Shown: piece by piece, positions 1-7,818 of the stretch
Layout of the letters: every line of letters begins with the position of its first letter
Numbering within the stretch: the stretch's first letter is position 1
Source of the DNA: Methanobacteriota archaeon
GTDB taxonomy: Archaea > Thermoplasmatota > Poseidoniia > Poseidoniales > Poseidoniaceae
Direction: 5' to 3'
Assembly (NCBI GenBank): GCA_009936765.1
Contig: JAACDL010000173.1
Location: 1 to 8,609, forward strand
Length of the DNA: 8,609 bases
Notes under the pieces: generated by a model
What the model was told of the DNA's origin: nothing
Databases searched by the model: none
Seen by the model: only the letters and a program-made list of their open reading frames with translations
Translations under genes and position numbers: made by a program

Positions 1-1214
1 ATTCCAGTTCACAAAATGTTGACTCGCAAATTAAAATATGCTTTCAAGATTTGACAAGTGGGAGACTGAGTGACATACAACCAAATTCTGGTGATTCATT
101 CTCCACAGCATGTAATGGAGGATATAGCAATCAAGAACTATTCATATTTGCAGCATTCAATACCGACAAATGTTTACTATTCAAAATGGACAATGACGAG
201 GTACAGCAAATTTCCCCTTCCGTCGACTTCTCCCCGGGTAAGACACTAGGTTTCATCGAACACCAAAACAGGATTTGGTTTGATGCAGAGGATGGCACTG
301 GCGTACAATTGTGGTCTACTGACGGCCACTCTACTTGGAAAGAGACAAACTTGAGCGGAGGGATTAATCTTGGAGGTGGGATTCTAAGGCATGGTGAAGA
401 GTTGATTCTAAATTATCAAGACGGTCTGGGAATCTTTGGAGAATCTGAAGCTTGGACTGATGGAACATTTTCAAACATAACATCGGTGAATGGTGCACTA
501 ATATTCAATTCAGGATCTAGCATTTCGGTTAACGGAGGACTATTCAATGCTGAAATCAATTCAGTTGCCATTTATGCTGACGGATATTACTGGTTTATCG
601 CAACTAGCGACTCACTCGGGCCGCAATTACATCGTAGTGATGGAACAACTTTGGAACAGATGACTACTACGCTTCAAGGAAACCCAGGAGTCAATATTCC
701 CCCAACCCTCGTCGGTGAAAGAATTGTTTTCGATTCCGGTGAATTGATGGCATTCATTCCAAGTAATTCGAGTTTGGTCGAACTAAACTCAACAATTCAA
801 GAGGTCGGAGAAAATACTGGATTCATTGCTTATGGTGGTATTTTTTGGTTCGACTGTGGAGTTCCTGCTTACGGCTATGAGTTATGTGCAACAGATGGCA
901 TCTCTGCATGGCTACATACCGATTACGCTACCGGGATGGAATCGTCTTATCCGTCTCACCTTTCTATTGTTGGAAATAATCTGCTCACTTTGGTCAACGA
1001 CCCTGTAGAAGGTGGAGAGTTGCATCTTGTCACAAGTTCAGGATTGGAATTGCTTTGGGACCATGCTCAGGGCGATTTAGAATCTGGCAATCATGGTCAG
1101 ATGTGGATTACAAAGGACATGGTATTCTTCATCGCGGATTCAGCAACATATGGATTAGAAATGTATGGCTGGTCTCATGGAGAATTGGATAATCAATGGA
1201 TTATCCTTAGTTAA
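1..1214 (+). CDS. ELWxxDGT-type repeat protein, 5' end missing
   Basis: The reading frame is open from the first complete codon at position 3 to the TAA at 1212-1214, giving 403 visible residues. A TTG at 51 lies in this frame but is only an internal codon, because 16 sense codons precede it without a stop; the real start is upstream of the window. The protein is built from units of about 45 residues, each with a hydrophobic strand followed by a G-x-[QE]-L-x-x-[ST]-D-G turn, as in LWSTDG (visible residues 103-108), LHRSDGTT (209-216) and ELCATDG (293-299). This resembles the ELWxxDGT repeat family, usually secreted proteins thought to fold like beta-propellers. No catalytic motif and no C-terminal anchor is visible; it ends in plain sequence (WIILS). 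A signal peptide, if there is one, would be in the missing part. Its function is unknown; a surface or extracellular binding role is inference. It converges on nadE with a 4-bp overlap. Confidence 0.75.
   Translation, partial: SSSQNVDSQIKICFQDLTSGRLSDIQPNSGDSFSTACNGGYSNQELFIFAAFNTDKCLLFKMDNDEVQQISPSVDFSPGKTLGFIEHQNRIWFDAEDGTGVQLWSTDGHSTWKETNLSGGINLGGGILRHGEELILNYQDGLGIFGESEAWTDGTFSNITSVNGALIFNSGSSISVNGGLFNAEINSVAIYADGYYWFIATSDSLGPQLHRSDGTTLEQMTTTLQGNPGVNIPPTLVGERIVFDSGELMAFIPSNSSLVELNSTIQEVGENTGFIAYGGIFWFDCGVPAYGYELCATDGISAWLHTDYATGMESSYPSHLSIVGNNLLTLVNDPVEGGELHLVTSSGLELLWDHAQGDLESGNHGQMWITKDMVFFIADSATYGLEMYGWSHGELDNQWIILS
135..1181 (+). repeat. Degenerate ~45-residue protein repeats
   Basis: Within the first gene, comparable strand-plus-turn units begin near nucleotides 135, 270, 399, 585, 711, 837, 978 and 1116, mostly 42-47 codons apart. 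One larger gap, near 495, probably holds a further, more eroded unit. The best-kept units carry an aromatic strand such as IWF, YWF, FWF or VFF, then a loop with D and G, then [QE]-L and the D-G turn. The last two units have lost the DG (they read VTSSG and GWSHG). The conservation is at protein level only; I see no DNA-level repeat. The count of eight to nine units suggests a closed propeller, but the missing N-terminus leaves the total open. Confidence 0.6.
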
Positions 1215-2893
1215 CGCCAATCATGCCGGGCAGCCAATGGTTGCCTCCAACCTTGACCAAATGCTCTTTTTGACACCCTTGGAGCAGGAGGCATTTGCCA
1301 CCTCTTGTGCTCGTTTCTTGCTAGACGAGTTAGGACTTCCTTGACAACCATGCTATCATGACCTTGACCAATTATCTCAGTCGCATCTAATCCATCCTCA
1401 ATATGCAAACGTAGAATCTCATCTAAAACCGGATACGGAGGGAGACTGTCTTCGTCTTTTTGATCGGGTGCAAGTTCAGCACTAGGTGGTTTAGTCAGTG
1501 TTGATTCATTCACTGCATCTTTACCTAATCTTTGATTGTACTCTCTAGCAAGAGCATATACCTCCATTTTGTACAAATCACCCAGCGGTGCATAACCGCC
1601 TGCCATATCGCCATACAATGTGCAATATCCTTGTCCGAGTTCTGACTTGTTACCTGTGGCAATAGCCATTGCTCCGTTTGCATTAGCGTGTGCCATTACA
1701 ATCAAACCACGAAGCCTAGCTTGCAAGTTCTCTGCTGCCACGGGATTACCATTAGCCAAGGTTTCCTTTAATGCGGATTCAGCAGAAGAATGTAAATCTG
1801 AAATTGGCTGAATTGAAAAATTAATCCCTAATGCTTCAGCTGTTGCCTTGGCATCATCGATACTATGTTGACTAGAATGACGAGAAGGCATGGAGATTGC
1901 CGTAACGTTCTCAGCACCAACTGCTGCACTTGCAACACATGCAGCCAGTGCAGAATCGATTCCTCCTGAAAGGCCTAAAACGATTTTAGAGATGCCACTC
2001 TTTCTGCAATAATCAGATAATCCGATAATCACAGCATCTAGTAAATCATCATCACCAGATGTCAATTCTTCACCTGGTGAAAGAATTGTGACATCACCAT
2101 CACCAAGCCATTCACAGGCATCAGGAGATAATAAATCAGCAACTAGAACCCCTTCTGTCCAACTTGGAGCAACTACGGCAGTACCGTCTGGCCAAGCTAT
2201 GATTGAGCGTCCATCGAATAGTAGATCATCGTTAGCCCCAACTTGGTTTGCGAGTAAGAACGGATGATTTAGAGAAGCCGCTGCGCTTCTTGCAACTTCG
2301 ACTCTGATACTGGATTTATCTGCATGGTAAGGAGAGGCTGAGAGATTTACAGTAGCATCTAGAACAACTCCTTGCCTTCCCCATTCAACAATATGGAGTA
2401 TTGGATCACTGTCATAATCATTAGGAGTAGCACCGCAATGTTGCCACGCATCTTCACAAATTGTAACTCCGATGTCTAATCCAGCAATCGTTCTAGCGAT
2501 ACCTGGGCCTTTTCCAGATTCAAAGTATCTAGCTTCATCGAATACATCGTAAGTAGGCAATAATTGCTTCCTAGTAACTTCTCTAACTGAATCTCCAGCC
2601 CTAACAACCCCGTTGCCGGGAAGAGAACGCTCACCTACAGAAGGCACAGGAGTCCCAACTAAAATCGGAATTACCGATTCAAGGGTGCTAGCAGTGTCAT
2701 GACATGCTCTAATGAAATCCGGTTGAAGAAGGAGATCTCTAGGTGGATATCCGCTTATTGCAAGTTCAGTAGTAACCGCTAGGCTTGCACCTGCATTTGA
2801 TGCCTGTTTCGAAAATTCACAGACTTTGGCAGCATTCCCGCTGATATCTCCAACTATGGGATTGACTTGTAACAAAGCGATTTTCGATGCCAT
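1211..2893 (-). CDS. nadE: Glutamine-dependent NAD+ synthetase
   Basis: This 560-residue enzyme makes NAD+ from deamido-NAD+, ATP and glutamine in the cytoplasm (EC 6.3.5.1), the last step of NAD synthesis. The N-terminal nitrilase-type glutaminase domain (about residues 1-265) shows the full Glu-Lys-Cys triad: E43 in TELAISGYPP, K109 in RKQLLPTYDVFDE and C146 in TICEDAW. The synthetase domain (about 280-560) has the ATP pyrophosphatase P-loop SGGIDS (309-314), the ARLRG segment near 392, TGNKSE (413-418), TLYGDMAGGYAPLGDLYK, the TKPPSAEL loop and the C-terminal KRW-x-PP-x-P signature. Length is normal for the two-domain family. ATG at 2893 is chosen over an upstream in-frame TTG at 2917 because it puts MASKIALLQVNPIVGD at the family's usual N-terminus and has a purine-rich Shine-Dalgarno-like stretch before it. 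It lies 50 bp after the giant gene on the same strand and may be cotranscribed with it. Confidence 0.96.
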   Translation of the reverse strand: MASKIALLQVNPIVGDISGNAAKVCEFSKQASNAGASLAVTTELAISGYPPRDLLLQPDFIRACHDTASTLESVIPILVGTPVPSVGERSLPGNGVVRAGDSVREVTRKQLLPTYDVFDEARYFESGKGPGIARTIAGLDIGVTICEDAWQHCGATPNDYDSDPILHIVEWGRQGVVLDATVNLSASPYHADKSSIRVEVARSAAASLNHPFLLANQVGANDDLLFDGRSIIAWPDGTAVVAPSWTEGVLVADLLSPDACEWLGDGDVTILSPGEELTSGDDDLLDAVIIGLSDYCRKSGISKIVLGLSGGIDSALAACVASAAVGAENVTAISMPSRHSSQHSIDDAKATAEALGINFSIQPISDLHSSAESALKETLANGNPVAAENLQARLRGLIVMAHANANGAMAIATGNKSELGQGYCTLYGDMAGGYAPLGDLYKMEVYALAREYNQRLGKDAVNESTLTKPPSAELAPDQKDEDSLPPYPVLDEILRLHIEDGLDATEIIGQGHDSMVVKEVLTRLARNEHKRWQMPPAPRVSKRAFGQGWRQPLAARHDWR

Positions 2894-2894
2894 G

Positions 2895-2904
2895 CCTCTC
2901 CCTC
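2895..2904 (-). promoter_or_regulatory. Shine-Dalgarno-like site of nadE
   Basis: On the minus strand GAGGGAGAGG stands directly before the ATG at 2893, with one further base between. It contains GGGAG and GAGG, both able to pair in part with an archaeal 16S 3' end. This purine run supports the ATG at 2893 over the TTG at 2917. The rest of the 50-bp spacer (2894-2943) shows no clear TATA box, which fits readthrough from the giant gene upstream. Confidence 0.45.
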
Positions 2905-2943
2905 TATCTGACTCCAAAGAAGATTAGTTCCTATGCTTTTGCA

Positions 2944-5900
2944 TTAGTCCGAATCCTCGGATTCATCGTCTTCCTCTTCGTCTTCATACTCCCATTCCAA
3001 ATCTGAGTCGCCATTATTCAATGTTGCAAGTCGCATCCAAGCCAGGATAACCAGTAGACTAACACAAACCATAGTCAAAGTCATACCCAAGATCCAAGGA
3101 CTTGTAGAACCTATTGAATCTTGTAAAAATGACTTTTCTTGGGTCTTTTTCACATCTATGAATTCAGACTTATCTGTATCTTCACCAATTGTTACTTCAA
3201 CTCTCTGAATGCCAGGAGATGTCGGTTTCCAATCAACAACTAAGGTCGAAACTGAATTGGCATCAACGGATAATGAAGTTCTTGCAAGTTGTGACCTAGC
3301 ACCGTTTAAATCTACAATTTCCACTAGTAGATTAGCATCACCAGAAAGCATTCCATCGTTCCTTACATGGATTTGAACAATCGTAGGTTCATCTACTTCG
3401 AGACTAGATTTTGATAATTCAATTCCACTCTGTTCAAATTTGAAGTCTGGAGTGTAATGGATTAGACTCCATAGCCCTGCAGGATAATTATCATTGTTAC
3501 GAGTGGTCTCAAACTGGTTACCAGCGATGTCTCTGCCTTCGAACCTCATTTTCAGAACTACTTGTTCTTGCAAATACTCTGTTGAGACTCCAGATAAATC
3601 TACAGAACCTACAAACTCTAGGCGTAATCCTTCGTTTTCTTCACCATCTAATGTCATCATCTGGTTTCCAGAAGCAATCTTATCATTAGTACTACTAGCA
3701 GTAATCCACCAATACATTTCCACTGAACTTGCATCGATTCCATAGTTCTCTGAAATTATTACTCTAACTTCATGAGATTCGAGTTCTAAAATTGATGATT
3801 GCCTTGGAGAAGAGAATTCGATAACTTGAGGCCCAACAGAGTCGACTAAAATCCACTTTACTGCATCGAACTGACTGGTTGTGTCAATGCCTTGCTCAGG
3901 CATGCAGCCCACCTTCCAAGTCATTGCATGTTGACCTGATTCCACTGGAGCTTTCACCTGAGCAGTGAATAAGCCTTCAGAAGATGAAGCCATTGTTTTG
4001 ATTCCGTCTATCCGCACTTCGACATCGCATTCGAATTGTGGCCGATCTAGACTCTGGGAGAACATGATATCTCCTGATAATTCCATCGATGAACCAGGAG
4101 ATACCCTAGCACCATCTTCGGTCAGTGCACCGTTTTCAACCCATAGCGACAAATTACTCGGAATCATCATCTCAGTTGAAAATCTCCATCGGTTCTGTGG
4201 GAATGCTACTGAGTCTAGGTTCCCTGAACGGTCTGTCATCAGCACCACAGGTTCCCTCCTAATATCTCCTAAATCTGGTAATGTCCATTGAGGTATGAAC
4301 TCTAAGTAGAGCGCTAAATCCTGTTCGTAAGGGTTCGGTGTATTGCCATTTGAATTAACAACCTTACATGAAGAGATTACTAGATGGTGTGATTCACTAA
4401 CACAATTCCTCACCCCTGAATCCCATATAATTGTCAACTTATCACTAGCGATATTGTCTGCAAGTGATACCTTAATTTGTTCGACATCTGAAACTCCATT
4501 CAATTCTGTAAAAGAAATATTCAGGCCATAGGATTGACCAGGATGTAGCCATGCTCTCCTTTCACCGACCCATTCAAATCCATCGCCATCGATTAGTGGA
4601 GAACCATCATTCAAAATCTGGTACATGAACAAATGGTCATCAACCAGGTCTGAACCACCTTCTACAATTTCGTATCCAGATTGGCCAGCACCTGTGACAT
4701 AGCCTGCTACTTTTTCACCAGGATAGCCTGATGAATCATCAATTGTAGTTTGATAAGAGCCGTACGTTACTTCGAGGTCGCTAGGCGGAGTCAAAGGCCG
4801 AGGAACATACTCTCCTTCGCTAGGCCAGCCATTCCCGTCTAGGTCATTCGCCCATTCAGTCCATAGCATCAAAGTAATTTCTGAAGGAATTACAGGTTGG
4901 TCGGTGATGTTGACTATGATTTGCTGATTGGTAGAGGATTGAAGATGATCATAGAATCGAATATTTGCACCTGTTACTACAGGAGCTAATGGATCAATAA
5001 TGAACGTTCGGTTAATCGACATTGTATCTCCTGAACCTCCACCTGTAAGCGGAGTCAATATCGCTTCATAAGACACATTTCCACTAGTGAAAGGTGCTAT
5101 TGACTCTACAATCCAAAAATCCCCGTCATATTCAGTGGAGTTGGCAATCAACTCATTGTTTCTAAACAATTGTAATTCAAATTCTCCTGCGTAAGGCTTG
5201 TCATCATCATCACCATCTTCGAAACCAATATCAATGTTGAAGGTCAAATTATCTTCAGCCATTAGGTATGTCGAATCTGAAGCGACTAATCCTCGGTCGG
5301 TGAATATCTCCATGGATTCAATTTGCATATCATTGTCGATTGCAGGACTAGACCATGTTTCTATTGCAGGCATTGAAATCACACCATTAGCAAGTTCAAC
5401 ACGAGTCTCAAGCCGCAAATATTCTTGGTCCTCAAATGATTGTGAGGTCCTAAAACTAGTAGTCAAATCATGAATGTCTTGAGAAATATTGTGTAACAAA
5501 CCTTCATCAGATAAGATTAGAGAATCATGATTGCCAACTGATACCGTATTACCAAAGTTGAGTGGGATAAACCACATAGCTTGGCTATCATCAGAATACA
5601 TGTTCATTATCAAACGGTGAGGAGATGATGCATGCACTTGAGCACGAGTAGTCATTTCTCGCCATTTATGAGAAGGAGTAAGAGTTTCAGAATTATTTAG
5701 CCACGAGAGGGGCCCCATCGTAACATCCCCCGAAGATGTTGAAGAAAGGATGCTAACTTCGAGAGTACAAGAGGAGTCTGCCTTGAAAGTAAGAGGTAAA
5801 TTTGTTGCCTTAGATTGATCTAACCTTGCCCTGTTAAGCGATAACACAATTTCATCAATGCCGGTAGCAATCACTGTTTCTTCGGCGTCGTAGGTTATTG

Positions 5901-7818
5901 TTAAACCACCTAATCTGTGCGTACCAGCATCAGAAATTAATTCGATTTTACTGTAAATAAAATCGGTCCCCCCCATACTTTCAGTAGGCCCTTTATTGTT
6001 AGTTTCAAAATTAAGAACGTCCAACTCTGATTCGTTCAAACTAAGACGTAAACCATCGACATACCCATTTCCTCCCGTCTGAGCGATCATCGTATTGCCA
6101 ACCCAAAGAGCAATTGTTTGCACTCCTAAGCCAACTGCTCCAACATCATCGACCGATACTTCGAAAGATTTTGCATTTCTAGGGATAAGAAGATAATGCC
6201 ATGATGTTGGGTTGAAACCAATCTCGAATGTTGAACTTATATTTCCGTCAATGAATACATCTTGATTACCCCATGAGCCAATCCCTTGACCAGTCACGCC
6301 CCATTCAAATATTCCATCGCCATCAATGTCCATCCTAGGAGATACAACCGATTCACTAGGATACAATTGTAATCTTAGATTATTCAGTGACCAGACTCCA
6401 TTCAAACCTTCAACTTTGAATTGTATAACCGAAGATGGGCGTTCCAAGTCAAACCTTTGTGAACTGGAATTAAATTCTGACCAATTACCTCTATCGAGTG
6501 ACACATAAGTTGTAACATCGCCTTCGATTGCAGAGTCAAATTTGAAAGAAGTAAACGGTAAATCAATATCGAATTCGGGAGATACCAATGTTGATGTTGA
6601 ATCGCCACTAATTGAGAAGCCGGATGAGTCCCAAGTTGAATTATCAAGATCCCATCCTGAATCTTCGGGGTCCGATTTGAATGAATCATGGATTTCCCCC
6701 CCTCCTGAGATTCCGTATAAACGAGGCGATTCCCCTGATTCACTGGAAGCAAAGTGAAGGTTTATTTTCAAGGACTTGTGAGTTTTCCAATCAACTGCAG
6801 AAAGGTCGACTAACTTCCCTACGCGATTAACTAATCCCGGAATTGGATTATTTGTGTCTCCATCGATTACAGTCCAATTTAGGAAAGCTCCTGACGGTAT
6901 TGTTGCATCGATCAGCATAGGAGGATATCTTCCCTCATCGATTATCTCCATCGAATTAGAAGACCATCCAAAAGTAGGCGAGGTCAAATTAGCTCCAGTT
7001 GTACCTGGAATAATTATGTCATCAAAGAACCAATAATCGCAACATGAGCCTGAACCGGAGTTTTGTCTTGCCCTAATTTGGAAATCCTGGTGATATGCAT
7101 TAGAAGGTAACTTGTAATTTACGTTTGTTACGGTACCACCTGTTGTCGAACCAGGCAAGTATTGAATCTGACTCCAACCGTTGTTTGAATTCTTGTATTC
7201 AAGATAAAAATTCTCATTTGTATCTGGTTCTTCTCCACACTGGTATGTTCCTTGCTTTACCCATGCTTGAACCGCAAGTCCTTGATGCCCAGCTAAGTTT
7301 ACTTGCGGGCTTGTAATAGATACTGCTCCACCCCTGGTCCACCAAGATGCACCGTTTCCTCCACTCATTCCACAAGTTGTAGCTGAGTTTCTCTGTCCAA
7401 AATTAGAGTTTGAGGATGTCCAGCCGTTTTTACCTTGATCGAAATCCCAAGTAATTCCTTGGAACCCGAGGATAAGAGAACCATCATCTTCCTCGACCAA
7501 ACCTAGTTTAGAAAAACCTGGTTCATTCCAATCAGACCAATTAAATCCCGTCTCTCTAACTTCATCACCTGCTGCGACTGAAAAGGAAATTGTTTGTAGT
7601 GCATGGTCAGGATTCATCGTTAATGAAGGCCCGACTCCGTTGCCATTAGGACCTGCAATTGTAACTTCAGTAATACCTGTAGATCTTTGTGAAAAGTCAT
7701 CGCTTAATTCTAACTCAGGGATGGAATCATTTGCCATCATAAACTGAGATAAAGGTCCTGAAAGTATGAACAGAATACTAAGCGCGAACGCTTTGACACT
7801 CCGGTTTGGGCCCGCCAT
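2944..7818 (-). CDS. Giant secreted, membrane-anchored multidomain beta protein
   Basis: I do not recognise a named family for this protein of about 1624 residues. Residues 1-29 form a signal peptide (basic start, hydrophobic AFALSILFILSG, likely cut after MMA). Residues 124-271 look like a MAM/jelly-roll domain with four Cys (149, 194, 259, 260), ending in DYWFFDDI; 387-485 looks like a diverged second copy. Acidic DGDG or DGNG loops lie near 497-507, 992-1003 and 1077-1083. Ig-like segments start near 942 and 1326, with D-x-[SA]-G-N strands near 1196 and 1430. Residues 1459-1558 resemble a CARDB domain. A single membrane helix (1574-1595) is followed by a 21-residue tail rich in Asp and Glu. 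About 17 N-x-[ST] sequons lie in the exported part. The predicted topology is a large ectodomain with a tiny cytoplasmic tail. Adhesion or ligand binding is inference; no catalytic motif is seen. ATG at 7818 is preferred to an in-frame TTG at 7839, since it places the signal peptide directly at the N-terminus. Confidence 0.85.
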   Translation of the reverse strand: MAGPNRSVKAFALSILFILSGPLSQFMMANDSIPELELSDDFSQRSTGITEVTIAGPNGNGVGPSLTMNPDHALQTISFSVAAGDEVRETGFNWSDWNEPGFSKLGLVEEDDGSLILGFQGITWDFDQGKNGWTSSNSNFGQRNSATTCGMSGGNGASWWTRGGAVSITSPQVNLAGHQGLAVQAWVKQGTYQCGEEPDTNENFYLEYKNSNNGWSQIQYLPGSTTGGTVTNVNYKLPSNAYHQDFQIRARQNSGSGSCCDYWFFDDIIIPGTTGANLTSPTFGWSSNSMEIIDEGRYPPMLIDATIPSGAFLNWTVIDGDTNNPIPGLVNRVGKLVDLSAVDWKTHKSLKINLHFASSESGESPRLYGISGGGEIHDSFKSDPEDSGWDLDNSTWDSSGFSISGDSTSTLVSPEFDIDLPFTSFKFDSAIEGDVTTYVSLDRGNWSEFNSSSQRFDLERPSSVIQFKVEGLNGVWSLNNLRLQLYPSESVVSPRMDIDGDGIFEWGVTGQGIGSWGNQDVFIDGNISSTFEIGFNPTSWHYLLIPRNAKSFEVSVDDVGAVGLGVQTIALWVGNTMIAQTGGNGYVDGLRLSLNESELDVLNFETNNKGPTESMGGTDFIYSKIELISDAGTHRLGGLTITYDAEETVIATGIDEIVLSLNRARLDQSKATNLPLTFKADSSCTLEVSILSSTSSGDVTMGPLSWLNNSETLTPSHKWREMTTRAQVHASSPHRLIMNMYSDDSQAMWFIPLNFGNTVSVGNHDSLILSDEGLLHNISQDIHDLTTSFRTSQSFEDQEYLRLETRVELANGVISMPAIETWSSPAIDNDMQIESMEIFTDRGLVASDSTYLMAEDNLTFNIDIGFEDGDDDDKPYAGEFELQLFRNNELIANSTEYDGDFWIVESIAPFTSGNVSYEAILTPLTGGGSGDTMSINRTFIIDPLAPVVTGANIRFYDHLQSSTNQQIIVNITDQPVIPSEITLMLWTEWANDLDGNGWPSEGEYVPRPLTPPSDLEVTYGSYQTTIDDSSGYPGEKVAGYVTGAGQSGYEIVEGGSDLVDDHLFMYQILNDGSPLIDGDGFEWVGERRAWLHPGQSYGLNISFTELNGVSDVEQIKVSLADNIASDKLTIIWDSGVRNCVSESHHLVISSCKVVNSNGNTPNPYEQDLALYLEFIPQWTLPDLGDIRREPVVLMTDRSGNLDSVAFPQNRWRFSTEMMIPSNLSLWVENGALTEDGARVSPGSSMELSGDIMFSQSLDRPQFECDVEVRIDGIKTMASSSEGLFTAQVKAPVESGQHAMTWKVGCMPEQGIDTTSQFDAVKWILVDSVGPQVIEFSSPRQSSILELESHEVRVIISENYGIDASSVEMYWWITASSTNDKIASGNQMMTLDGEENEGLRLEFVGSVDLSGVSTEYLQEQVVLKMRFEGRDIAGNQFETTRNNDNYPAGLWSLIHYTPDFKFEQSGIELSKSSLEVDEPTIVQIHVRNDGMLSGDANLLVEIVDLNGARSQLARTSLSVDANSVSTLVVDWKPTSPGIQRVEVTIGEDTDKSEFIDVKKTQEKSFLQDSIGSTSPWILGMTLTMVCVSLLVILAWMRLATLNNGDSDLEWEYEDEEEDDESEDSD
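2947..3099 (-). other. C-terminal membrane helix and acidic tail of the giant protein
   Basis: These codons give residues 1574-1624: the hydrophobic helix PWILGMTLTMVCVSLLVILAW, one Arg (WMR) as a weak stop-transfer signal, then a tail in which 15 of the last 21 residues are Asp or Glu. With the N-terminal signal peptide this makes a type I membrane protein. The DNA for the tail is low-complexity (tct/tcg/tca triplets on the plus strand), explained by the acidic codons. Confidence 0.8.
3145..3444 (-). other. CARDB-like domain of the giant protein
   Basis: This segment encodes about residues 1459-1558, just before the membrane helix. It has the pattern of CARDB (cell-adhesion-related, bacterial and archaeal) domains: a strand with LEVDEPTIVQIHVRNDG, a middle [LV]-x-V-E-I-V-D strand, then LVVDWKPTSPGIQRVEVTI, the common W-x-P-x-x-x-G-x-[HQ]-x-[VI] ending. 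In such proteins a CARDB unit often acts as a stalk next to the membrane anchor, which fits its position here. Confidence 0.6.
7006..7449 (-). other. MAM/jelly-roll-like domain of the giant protein
   Basis: This segment encodes residues 124-271 of the giant protein. It opens with WDFDQGKNGW, has an ITSPQVNLAG strand, a NFYLEYKNSNNGW strand pair and closes with CCDYWFFDDIIIPG. A carbohydrate- or adhesion-type beta sandwich of the MAM/laminin-G kind often ends in such a [YF]-x-[IF]-D-D-[IV] strand. Four of the protein's ten Cys residues fall here, which suggests two disulfides. The fold assignment is by motif only. Confidence 0.5.

Noticed and set aside
51..53. TTG as start codon of the first gene
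   Set aside because: Sixteen in-frame sense codons precede it up to the window edge, so it is an internal Leu codon and the gene is cut by the window.
2894..2917. TTG at 2917 as nadE start, adding eight residues
   Set aside because: The ATG at 2893 matches the family N-terminus and has a purine-rich site just upstream; the extension MESDRGRG matches nothing known.
2947..3000. Low-complexity pyrimidine-rich DNA near the end of the giant gene
   Set aside because: It encodes the Asp/Glu-rich cytoplasmic tail and needs no other explanation.
3965..4291. 108-codon plus-strand frame opposite the giant gene
   Set aside because: It is antisense to continuous coding sequence with domain structure; composition looks like a shadow frame.
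5195..5225. Asp-rich DGDDDDK stretch with a tcatcatcatcacc triplet run, resembling a protease site or microsatellite
   Set aside because: It is explained by Asp codons in an acidic loop of the giant protein; the DDDDK match is chance.
6402..6752. 116-codon open frame on the minus strand inside the giant gene
   Set aside because: It overlaps the giant gene in another frame, lacks recognisable motifs and has no separate start context.
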